Assembly: GCA_028688015.1 (NCBI GenBank)
Contig: JAQTZB010000003.1
Coordinates: 1 to 64,000 of the forward strand
Length of the DNA stretch: 64,000 bases
Direction of reading: 5' to 3'
Origin: Elusimicrobiales bacterium
GTDB lineage: Bacteria > Elusimicrobiota > Elusimicrobia > Elusimicrobiales > UBA9959
The notes beneath the pieces were generated by a model. The model had not been told where the DNA came from and made no database searches. It saw nothing but the letters and a program-made list of their open reading frames with translations. Position 1 is the stretch's first letter. Each line of letters starts with the position of its first letter. The position numbers were made by a program, and so were the translations under genes. Of this stretch, positions 57,438-64,000 are shown piece after piece.

Positions 57438-58613
57438 ATGCTCATTGTCGAACCCTTTAAAAAATATTTTTCCGGGCCAGGAAGCGGCGGCCGGGCGGCA
57501 CTGCTGGTATTGGCGCTGCTGGGGCTGGCCGCGCGGGCCGGCTATATCTACTGGACCCGGGACGCGGCCCCGCACCCGGACCTCGGCTCTTTCCTGCCCT
57601 CGTCCCTGCCCTTCACTCACCCTTTCGACACCTCGCCGCGAGAGCCGCTCTTCGTCTGGTGGCTGTGGCTGGCGGGCAAGCTGGGTGCCGGCTCCGCGGC
57701 AGGCATCCGGCTGGCCGGCAGCCTCTGGTTCCTCCCCTCGTTCTTCCTTTTCTTCGCCCTGGCCTCCCGCTTCCTGGGCACCGGGCGCGCCTGGGCCGCG
57801 GCAGTCCTGTACGCCTTCCTGCCGGCTCAGGTGCAGTCCGACTCCCTGGGCCTGCGGAATCTGCAGGAGACCTTCGCCCTGCTGCTGCTGCTCAACGCCT
57901 TGCACGCCCCGGGGGGACCTAAAGCCTGGCGGATGAGTGCCGCCGCGCTGGCGCTGCTGGCGCTGACCCGGGTAAACTATGTCCTGTCCGGTTTCCTGCT
58001 GCTGGCCGCCGCCGCCTGGCGCGCCCGCAACCTGCGCCCGCTGCTGGCCCTGCTGCCAGCGCTGCTGCTGCTGGCCCCCCACCTGCAGAATAACCGGGCC
58101 CGGCACGGAGACCCGCTGTATTCGGTCAGCCTGCACACGCGCTATATCTCCAACATGGAGAATCTCGGCCGGCCAGGCTTTCCCGCCACCGTGGAGGAAT
58201 GGCAGAAGGATCCTTACGCGCAACGCCTGACCGCGAGGCAGTGGCTCTTCGAGAACCACACTCCCTACGAGCTCGCGCGCGATTCCGCCAAAGGGCTGCT
58301 GAGCGGCCTCTGGGATTTCTACTGGAAAGTCTATTTCTCGCTGGGCCTGCCGGGGCGGGCCGCCGTCGGGCTGCTGGGCCTCTATCTGCTGGGCGCCGCG
58401 CTGGCCCTGCTGACGCCCGCCCTTCGGCTGCTGCCGCTCTGGCTGCTGCTGCTGACCCTGCCCTACGCCTTCACCTCCCACGTCTTCTGGGCCGGCCGCT
58501 TCTTCACTCCTTTCGCGCCGCTGGCGCTGCTCCTGGCCGTACTGGGCGGCGCCCGGGCCTGGGATACACTGCGGGGGCTGCTGCCCCGCCCCCGTCCCGC
58601 CCCAAAGTTGTAG
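57438..58613 (+). CDS. GT-C-like integral membrane glycosyltransferase
   Basis: 391 aa with about ten hydrophobic helices. The first loop after helix 1 has WTRDAAPHPDLGSF and a later FVWWLWLAG, in the place where GT-C enzymes (ArnT, PMT-2, dolichyl-type) carry an acidic motif. It ends with a short cytoplasmic Pro/Arg tail. It probably transfers a sugar from a polyprenyl phosphate donor in the periplasm. First gene of a five-gene plus-strand cluster. Confidence 0.7.
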   Translation: MLIVEPFKKYFSGPGSGGRAALLVLALLGLAARAGYIYWTRDAAPHPDLGSFLPSSLPFTHPFDTSPREPLFVWWLWLAGKLGAGSAAGIRLAGSLWFLPSFFLFFALASRFLGTGRAWAAAVLYAFLPAQVQSDSLGLRNLQETFALLLLLNALHAPGGPKAWRMSAAALALLALTRVNYVLSGFLLLAAAAWRARNLRPLLALLPALLLLAPHLQNNRARHGDPLYSVSLHTRYISNMENLGRPGFPATVEEWQKDPYAQRLTARQWLFENHTPYELARDSAKGLLSGLWDFYWKVYFSLGLPGRAAVGLLGLYLLGAALALLTPALRLLPLWLLLLTLPYAFTSHVFWAGRFFTPFAPLALLLAVLGGARAWDTLRGLLPRPRPAPKL

Positions 58614-58625
58614 AATATACCCGCG

Positions 58626-59948
58626 ATGGAAATGAAAACCGACGTGCTGGTGCTCGGCGGCGGGCTCACCGGGCTGGCCGCGGCCGAAGCCCTGAAAGAC
58701 TCCGGCCTGCGCACGCTCGTCCTGGAAAAAGCGGCGGAGCCCGGCGGTCTGTCGCGCACGGCCCGCGCCGGGGAGTTCCTGTTCGACCTGGGCGGCCACC
58801 GCCTGTACTTTTCCAAGCCCGAAGTCCGCGCCTACACCGAGCGGCTGCTGAAAGGCCGGACGCTGCTGCGCCCCAGGCGCTCCAGCGCCATCTACACCGG
58901 CGGGCGGCTGCTTAATTATCCTCCCACTTTCCTCAACGGCATCCTTTACGCCGCGCCCGTGCTTTTTTCCAAGGGCCGCAAGGCTTCGGGCGCCAGGCCG
59001 CCCGCCACCCTGAAGGACTGGCTGGACGGCCGGCTGGGGCCGCGCATCCACGACCGCTATTTCCGCGACTACACCAGGAAGGTCTGGGGGCGCGGCACGG
59101 ACGAACTCTCCCCCCTCTGGGCCGAGCGCCGCATCGGCGGCGGCTTCAGCGTCAAAACCCTGCTGCTGGAACTGTTCGGCGGCAAACTATCCTCCAAGGA
59201 GAACGCCGCGCGCTTCCTCTACCCGGAGCGCGGCATCGGCGAACTGCCGGCCGCGCTGCTGGAAAGCGCGGGGCCGCGCACGGAACTGCTGACCGGTGCC
59301 GAGCCGCTGGAGCTCAAGTTCAAAGACGGCAGGCCCGCGGCGCTGGTTTTCGGCCAGGGCGGCGGGAAGAAGACAGTTCACTTTAAATTCATAATCTCCA
59401 CCATCCCCCTGACGGCGCTGGCCGGGCTTATCCCCGGTTTCCCGCCGGGACTCGCCGCAGGGATCAAATACCGCTCGCTGGTGGTGCTGTTCGCCGCGCT
59501 GCGCCGCAAGAAGGCGCTCCCTCACCACTGGGTCTATTTTCCAGATTGGGACGCAGAATTTTCCCGCCTCTGCGAGCTGGCCAACTGGAGCCCCCTGATG
59601 GCCCCCGGCGGCTGGCTGCCGGTCACCTTCGAATTTTTTTGCGACGAGGGGGACGCCTGCTGGCGGCTGACGGAGCGCGAACTGCTCGCCCGCGCGCTGG
59701 GCTCGCCGGCCTTCCGCCGGCTGGCCGGGGACTTAGAGGCGGGCCCGGCCGCCGTGGAGCGCCTGGCCCACGCCTACCCGCTGCTCTACGCCGGGTCCGA
59801 AGGACCGCTGGCGGCGGTAAAGAAAGAACTGGCGGCGCTGCCCAACCTCCTGGCCTGCGGCCGCACCGGCGCGCACGCCTACCTGGACACCGAGGAATGC
59901 CTGCTGGACGCCTGGGCCGCCGCCGACAAAATTAAAAAAGCTTTGTGA
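58626..59948 (+). CDS. FAD-dependent oxidoreductase / amine oxidase-like
   Basis: 440 aa. N-terminal dinucleotide fold DVLVLGGGLTGLAAAEAL, then VLEKAAEPGGLSRT and FDLGGHRLYF, as in protoporphyrinogen oxidase-like and UDP-galactopyranose mutase-like proteins. The C-terminal block LLACGRTGAHAYLDTEECLLDAW is the second FAD contact. Members of this group often sit in polysaccharide loci, where they may act on sugar nucleotides or lipid intermediates. The last codons overlap the next gene (GTGA). A TAGAAT box 9 nt before the ATG may be an internal promoter. Confidence 0.85.
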   Translation: MEMKTDVLVLGGGLTGLAAAEALKDSGLRTLVLEKAAEPGGLSRTARAGEFLFDLGGHRLYFSKPEVRAYTERLLKGRTLLRPRRSSAIYTGGRLLNYPPTFLNGILYAAPVLFSKGRKASGARPPATLKDWLDGRLGPRIHDRYFRDYTRKVWGRGTDELSPLWAERRIGGGFSVKTLLLELFGGKLSSKENAARFLYPERGIGELPAALLESAGPRTELLTGAEPLELKFKDGRPAALVFGQGGGKKTVHFKFIISTIPLTALAGLIPGFPPGLAAGIKYRSLVVLFAALRRKKALPHHWVYFPDWDAEFSRLCELANWSPLMAPGGWLPVTFEFFCDEGDACWRLTERELLARALGSPAFRRLAGDLEAGPAAVERLAHAYPLLYAGSEGPLAAVKKELAALPNLLACGRTGAHAYLDTEECLLDAWAAADKIKKAL

Positions 59949-61384
59949 GGATCTTATTCGTCCATAACGGCTACGAGAGCCTGGGCATCGAATACCTCTC
60001 GGCCGCGCTTAAGCGGGCCGGGCATGAAACGGCGCTTGTAATAGACCCCTGCCTCTTCGACGAGGCCGGCTTCTGGCGCTCGCCAGCCCTGGCCTCACTG
60101 TTCAGCTTCCGCGGCGGCGTGCTGCGCAAAGCGGAGGCCTTCAAGCCTGACCTGCTGGCGTTCTCGGTCTTCACCGATACCTGGCCCTGGGCGCTGGCCC
60201 TGGCCCGCGAACTCAAAGCGCGCACCGGCGCCAAAACCGTCTTCGGCGGCATCCATCCTTCCAGCGTCCCCGACGCGGTGCTCGCCGAAGAGGCCGCGGA
60301 CTTCGTCTGCCTCGGCGAGGGCGACCTGGCGCTGCCGGCGCTGGCCGCGCACCTGGTAGGGGACGCGCCGCTGCCGGCCGGGATCTGGGTCAAGAAAGAC
60401 GGGGCTGTGATCAAAGGCCCGCCGCCCGCCCCGCCGGCGGACCTCGACATGCTTCCCCTCCCGGATAAAGCACTCTTTCCCGCCGCCGCGCCGGTCTTCT
60501 CCGGCGGCTACCTGGTCTCCTCGTCCCGCGGCTGCCCGCACAGCTGCGCCTACTGCTGCAACAGCGTCTACCGCGAGCTCTACCGCGCCTCTGGCGTACC
60601 CTGCCTGCGCCGCCGCGGCGCCGAAAGCGTGTTAAAAGAGCTGGAGGGCCTGAAAGCCGCGCCCGGCTTCGTGCACTTCACCGACGAGGTCTTCAACTCC
60701 GACTACGCCTGGCTGGAGCGCTTCCTGCCGGCGTACAGGGAGCGGGTGGGCCTCCCCTTCTCCTGCTTCGTTTTTCCCGACGCCCGCCTGGCCGGGCTCG
60801 CGCCGGCGCTGGCCGCGGCCGGCTGCTTCAAGGTACAGCTCGGCGTGCAGCGCTTCGACGAGCGAAAGAGGGCCGAACTGCTGGGGCGCCGCGCGCTTAA
60901 CGCCGACATAGCGGCGGCGATCAAAGCCCTGAGGGCGGCCGGCGTCTACGTCACTTGCGACAATATCCTGGACCTGCCCGACGAGAGCGAGGCCGAGCTG
61001 GCCGGGCTGGCCGCGTTCTACGCGGAGCACACCCCGGATCACAACGAGGTCTTTTTCCTGCGGCTCTACCCCGGCACACCGCTGGCCGAGCGCTGCGCCG
61101 GCCTGACCGACGCGCCCGGCGGCCTGATGCGCCCCTCCGGGCACTCGCCGCTGGCGCCCGGCAGGCAGCGCGCCTGGTTCTCGCTGCTGACCCTGCTGCC
61201 GCGCCTGCCCGCGCCGCTGCGCCTCTGGGCAGCCGCTCGCCCCGGGCTGTTCGGCTTAGCCGGCGGCCTCGGCCTGCGGGCGCTGGCCCGCCTGCTCAGC
61301 CGGCCGCGCCGGGACTTCCACACCGGGCGTTTCCTGCGGCTGTACGCGCATTTCATCTTTGCTAAACTGAAAGGCCATGGCTGA
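59945..61384 (+). CDS. B12-binding radical SAM protein
   Basis: 479 aa. The N-terminal 160 residues are a cobalamin-binding Rossmann domain (ILFVHNGYESLGIEYLSAAL, TVFGGIHPSSVPDA, CLGEGDLALP). Then SRGCPHSCAYC has the three iron-sulfur Cys (197, 201, 204). The family includes methylases and ring-forming enzymes in envelope and secondary metabolism; here it is flanked by oxidoreductase and epimerase genes. Start GTG overlaps the FAD gene stop. Substrate unknown. Confidence 0.9.
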   Translation: MRILFVHNGYESLGIEYLSAALKRAGHETALVIDPCLFDEAGFWRSPALASLFSFRGGVLRKAEAFKPDLLAFSVFTDTWPWALALARELKARTGAKTVFGGIHPSSVPDAVLAEEAADFVCLGEGDLALPALAAHLVGDAPLPAGIWVKKDGAVIKGPPPAPPADLDMLPLPDKALFPAAAPVFSGGYLVSSSRGCPHSCAYCCNSVYRELYRASGVPCLRRRGAESVLKELEGLKAAPGFVHFTDEVFNSDYAWLERFLPAYRERVGLPFSCFVFPDARLAGLAPALAAAGCFKVQLGVQRFDERKRAELLGRRALNADIAAAIKALRAAGVYVTCDNILDLPDESEAELAGLAAFYAEHTPDHNEVFFLRLYPGTPLAERCAGLTDAPGGLMRPSGHSPLAPGRQRAWFSLLTLLPRLPAPLRLWAAARPGLFGLAGGLGLRALARLLSRPRRDFHTGRFLRLYAHFIFAKLKGHG

Positions 61385-62360
61385 ACTTCAACTCGTGACC
61401 GGGGCGGCGGGCTTCCTGGGCCGGGCGCTGGTTAAGCGCCTGACCGCCGCCGGCCTGCCCGTGCGCTGCGTGATCAGGCCCGGCGCCGACGCCTCGCGGC
61501 TGGCGCTGCCCGGCGTGGAGCTCTTCCGCGGCGACCTGCTGGACCCCGCCTCCGAGGCGGCGCTCTCCGGCACTGACCGCGTCTGGCACCTGGCCGCGCT
61601 GGTGCGCCCTACGGGGTTGGTTGTCGGCCGCCGGGCCCTGCTGGCCCGCTTCAAGGCCGTCAACGAGGACCTGCCCCCGCGCCTGGCGGCCGCGGCCGCG
61701 CGCGCCGGGGTGAAGCGCTTCATACATTTCAGCAGCATCGCCGCGCTGGGGCCGGGCGAGGACCTGCGCGACGACGCGCCGCCGGCGCCGCTGACTTACT
61801 ATGGCAAGTCCAAGCTGGCAGGAGAGCGCCTTTTCAGGGCGGCGGCCGCGCGCGCGGGCCTGAGCCACCTGGTGCTCCGCCCCTGCATGGTCTACGGCCC
61901 GGGGGCGAAGTCCTGGGAGCCGCTGTTCGACGCCGCGGCCAGGCGCAAGGTGCTGGTGCCCGGCGCCGCGGCCAACACCTTCTCCATCTGTTACGTGGAA
62001 AATTTCCTTCACGCCGCGCTGCTGGCTGCGGCCGAGGCCCCTTCCGGCGCCGCCCTGAACGTGAGCGAAGGCTCCATCTCCATGCGCGACCTGCTGCTCA
62101 CCCTGGCCGCGGCCCTGGGTCGCCGGCCGCGCCTGATCAGCCTGCCCATCCCGGCGCTGCAGACCGTTTCCGCCGCGCTCGACGCCGCGCTCGGCCTGGC
62201 CGGGCTCTACCTGCCCGGGGTGATGGGCGCCGACCCGGCCCGCTTCAGGGAGGCCTGCTCTTCCTGGTCACACAGATGCGAGGGCCTGAGGGCGCTGGGC
62301 TGGAAGCCGGCCGTCTCCACAGCCGACGGCCTGGCCGCTTCCATCGGGGAGAAACTGTGA
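61377..62360 (+). CDS. NAD-dependent epimerase/dehydratase (extended SDR)
   Basis: 327 aa. GxxGxxG-type loop TGAAGFLGRALVKRL at the N-terminus, catalytic Ser in FIHFSSIAALG and YYGKSKLAGER (YxxxK). A membrane-tending C-terminus (LPIPALQTVSAALDAALGLAGLYLPG) recalls the sterol/hopanoid or polyprenol-linked SDRs as well as sugar epimerases. Either a sugar nucleotide or a lipid-linked sugar is a possible substrate. Overlaps its upstream neighbour by 8 nt. Confidence 0.85.
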   Translation: MAELQLVTGAAGFLGRALVKRLTAAGLPVRCVIRPGADASRLALPGVELFRGDLLDPASEAALSGTDRVWHLAALVRPTGLVVGRRALLARFKAVNEDLPPRLAAAAARAGVKRFIHFSSIAALGPGEDLRDDAPPAPLTYYGKSKLAGERLFRAAAARAGLSHLVLRPCMVYGPGAKSWEPLFDAAARRKVLVPGAAANTFSICYVENFLHAALLAAAEAPSGAALNVSEGSISMRDLLLTLAAALGRRPRLISLPIPALQTVSAALDAALGLAGLYLPGVMGADPARFREACSSWSHRCEGLRALGWKPAVSTADGLAASIGEKL

Positions 62361-63400
62361 TCCGCCTGGAGCCGCTGGCACCCACGGAAACCCCTCCGCC
62401 CGGCGGCGCCTATTCCTGCTCCCCGGCCTGGGCAAACCTCTGCCGCGGGCTGTACAGCTACGACCTGCGCGAGTACCGGCTGGTCCGCGGAGCCGAAATC
62501 CTGGGCGGCTTCAGTTGCGCTGTGGTCCGTTCCTCCCTGTTCGGCACCCGCCTGATCTCCCTGCCTTTCTCCGATGAACCTGGCCTGTGGCTGCGCCCCG
62601 GCGCTGCTGTGTCCGCCCAGGAGCTCGCCGCCCTCCGGGGCGCCGTCGCCGGAGTGCTGGACGGGCTGGCGGCCGAAACCGCCGCCGACTACGCCGAGCT
62701 GCGCGGCGCGGACGCGCTGTTCCCCCAGGAGGAGCCCGGCTTCGTCAGCGCCGCCCCCTACCTGCGCCTGGTCCTCGATACCTCCCGCCCCTACGAAGAC
62801 CTGCGTAAAAATTTTCACAGCAACCTTATCAAGAACCTGCGCAAGGCCGGCAAGAGCGTGGCGGTGCAGGAAAGCCGGGACCCGGCGGCCTTCGCGGCCG
62901 TCTATCCCATTTACCTGCGCCAGCTGCGCCGCTTCGGCTCGCCGCCGCTGCCGGCGGCGCATTTCGAAGCCCTGCTGCGCGCCGGCATGGGCCGGCTCTA
63001 TACCGCCTCCGTAGGGGGCAGGCCGGCGGCCTTCCTGTTCGCGCTGGTCTGGGACAAGACCTTCTACGCCGACGTGAACGCCGGCCTTCCTGAATACGAG
63101 ACCTGGTTTCCCAAGATCCGGCTTTTCGACGAGACGATCCGCCTGGCCTGCCGCGAGGGCCTGCGCGCCTACGACTTCATGCGCACCCGGGCCGGCTCCG
63201 GCGTCCACGAGCATAAGAAAAAATGGGGCGGATCAGAGCTGCCCATAAAGTATTACTACCGGGTGTATAAAAAGGGCAAGGAACTGCGGCTGGACCCGGA
63301 GCAGGCGCGCTTCGCCCTGCCCCGCCTGCTGCTGCGGCGCGCGCCGCTGGCGCTGCTGAAAGCCGTAGGCCCTCTTCTCCGCCGGCACGCCGGCAAATAG
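62357..63400 (+). CDS. Second FemAB-like transferase
   Basis: 347 aa from the GTG at 62357, which overlaps the epimerase stop (GTGA). Double GNAT-like fold: LRKNFHSNLIKNLRKAGKSV, YPIYLRQLRRFGSPPLPAAHF, AFLFALVWDKTFYADVNAGL and YDFMRTRAGSGVHEHKKKWGG. This is the layout of FemAB-like proteins associated with exosortase/PEP-CTERM and exopolysaccharide loci. It may attach an amino acid or acyl group to the product of this cluster. Distinct in sequence from the copy at 29471-30481. Confidence 0.85.
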   Translation: MIRLEPLAPTETPPPGGAYSCSPAWANLCRGLYSYDLREYRLVRGAEILGGFSCAVVRSSLFGTRLISLPFSDEPGLWLRPGAAVSAQELAALRGAVAGVLDGLAAETAADYAELRGADALFPQEEPGFVSAAPYLRLVLDTSRPYEDLRKNFHSNLIKNLRKAGKSVAVQESRDPAAFAAVYPIYLRQLRRFGSPPLPAAHFEALLRAGMGRLYTASVGGRPAAFLFALVWDKTFYADVNAGLPEYETWFPKIRLFDETIRLACREGLRAYDFMRTRAGSGVHEHKKKWGGSELPIKYYYRVYKKGKELRLDPEQARFALPRLLLRRAPLALLKAVGPLLRRHAGK

Positions 63401-63433
63401 CCGGCCCGGGCGCGGGCGTCCGCTAATTTTTGT

Positions 63434-63439
63434 TAAGAT
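63434..63439 (+). promoter_or_regulatory. -10 box for leaderless mRNA of the last gene
   Basis: TAAGAT 7 nt before the ATG at 63447; TTTAAT just after it is closer still and unlikely as the box. Confidence 0.45.
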
Positions 63440-63446
63440 TTAATCT

Positions 63447-64000
63447 ATGAAAGAGAAAGTTTTACTCGTTGCGGGAGCCTTGCTGGTCGCGGGCGCTTTA
63501 TTCCTGTTCAATTCCAAACCCGGCTGGCTGTCCCTCTCGTCCGTGCAGGGCGCCGGCCCCGTCAGCATGGTTTACCCTTACGAAGGTTCCCTGTTCCCGG
63601 CTGACATGCGCTCCCCGGAATTCCGCTGGAGGGGAACCCAGCCCGAGAACGGAGAATGGAACCTTAAGATATCTTTCAGCGCTTCCACGCGCACCTTCTC
63701 GGCGGTCTGCCGCGACACCGCCTGGGCCCCGACCGAAGCGGAGTGGGCGGAGATCCGCCGCCTGGCCGCAGGCAAGCCCGCCGTCTTCGAAGTTGCCCCG
63801 AAGGGCGGCGAGGCCGCAAACACCGCCCGCGTCTCCTTCAGCGTGTCCGCGGACCCCGCCGGAGCGCCCCTGTTCTACCGCGCCGTGCCTTCCGGCATGG
63901 CCTTTCCCGCCGAGAGCGAATACCGGCGCATCAAGTGGCGGCTGGCCTGGCTGTCCTCTTATGAGCCGCCCGCCACGGTGATGAGCGACCAGGACACCTG
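63447..64000 (+). CDS. Secreted protein of the TolB-like/CxxCH type, truncated by window edge
   Basis: Continuous reading frame of 184 codons from the ATG at 63447 to the edge. A membrane anchor or signal (LLVAGALLVAGALFLF) is followed by MVYPYEGSLFPADMRSPEFRW, then PLFYRAVPSGMAF, then YRRIKWRLAWLSSYEPPATVM. This series of blocks precedes a CxxCH heme motif in a family of PD40/TolB-like extracytoplasmic proteins; here the sequence ends at ...DQDT-C, exactly where that Cys would begin. The assignment is from memory of the family and needs the missing part. Confidence 0.6.
   Translation, partial: MKEKVLLVAGALLVAGALFLFNSKPGWLSLSSVQGAGPVSMVYPYEGSLFPADMRSPEFRWRGTQPENGEWNLKISFSASTRTFSAVCRDTAWAPTEAEWAEIRRLAAGKPAVFEVAPKGGEAANTARVSFSVSADPAGAPLFYRAVPSGMAFPAESEYRRIKWRLAWLSSYEPPATVMSDQDT

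Noticed and set aside
57435-59051. Minus-strand frame of 538 codons opposite the envelope-glycan cluster
   Set aside because: Gln/Gly/Arg-rich antisense translation with no motifs; both genes on the plus strand have clear motifs.
1-64000. CRISPR array or Cas genes
   Set aside because: No regularly spaced repeats with unique spacers and no Cas-like proteins seen.

Overview
This window reads as part of the chromosome of a GC-rich, diderm (two-membrane) bacterium. The evidence is an Mla-type lipid transport system, lipoproteins, a probable outer-membrane barrel protein and many secreted proteins. The gene style (ispDF fusion, YacL-like PIN/TRAM protein, TMTC-like TPR membrane protein, clostripain-family protease) would suit an Elusimicrobiota-like lineage, but I cannot confirm a taxon from the sequence alone.

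Region 1 (1-6610) is an integrated genetic island. A tRNA-Gly(GCC) gene at 6536-6609 (minus strand) is the attachment site, and a 49-bp copy of its 3' half lies at 134-182. Between the copies the DNA is visibly AT-richer than the rest. It carries a tyrosine recombinase, an excisionase-like HTH protein, a 53-aa ribbon-helix-helix protein too short for routine gene calling, a HEPN-like RX4H protein, and a three-gene cargo operon built around a ComEC-like metallo-beta-lactamase-fold protein. A possible insertion-sequence remnant sits outside the left junction.

Region 2 (6644-21931) is core chromosome, almost all on the minus strand: an NCS2-type permease, then a long series rpsF-ssb-rpsR-rplI-dnaB-alr-mlaE-mlaF / mlaD-radA-PIN/TRAM-ispDF-lipoprotein-cysS-PAP2. 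Many of these genes overlap by 1-4 nt.

Region 3 (21964-33574) holds envelope and carbohydrate functions. The most striking unit is a six-gene tightly coupled minus-strand operon: DUF4178-like membrane protein, aminopropyltransferase-like protein, FemAB-like transferase, DUF350-like membrane protein, an AmgK-like kinase fused to a RapZ C-terminal domain, and a MurU-like nucleotidyltransferase.

Region 4 (33662-40582) is a tandem array of secreted proteins: two large paralogs with HExxH motifs, alternating with three small PsbP/DUF1795-like paralogs, followed by a class A beta-lactamase-like serine hydrolase. It is the best candidate here for an undescribed secreted system.

Region 5 (40633-57268) contains a methylmalonyl-CoA decarboxylase-like crotonase, guaA-guaB, a glycosyltransferase, a clostripain-like protease, a protein with seven NxSPVD-type repeats, a beta-barrel candidate, a GAF histidine kinase, a proline-rich secreted protein, a PGA hydrolase-like lipoprotein/carbamate kinase/thrC operon and a radical SAM protein. 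Two gene-free stretches fold into elaborate nested hairpins (45696-45888 and 51361-51478).

Region 6 (57438-63400) is a plus-strand cluster for an envelope glycan or lipid: GT-C-like membrane protein, FAD oxidoreductase, B12-binding radical SAM, NAD-dependent epimerase and a second FemAB-like protein. A truncated secreted protein runs off the right edge.

Two genome-wide signals stand out. Nine genes have a sigma70-like -10 box only 6-8 nt before the start codon, implying leaderless mRNAs. A dispersed repeat (AGGGGACGTTCTTAACTAT) sits directly upstream of -10 boxes at three places.
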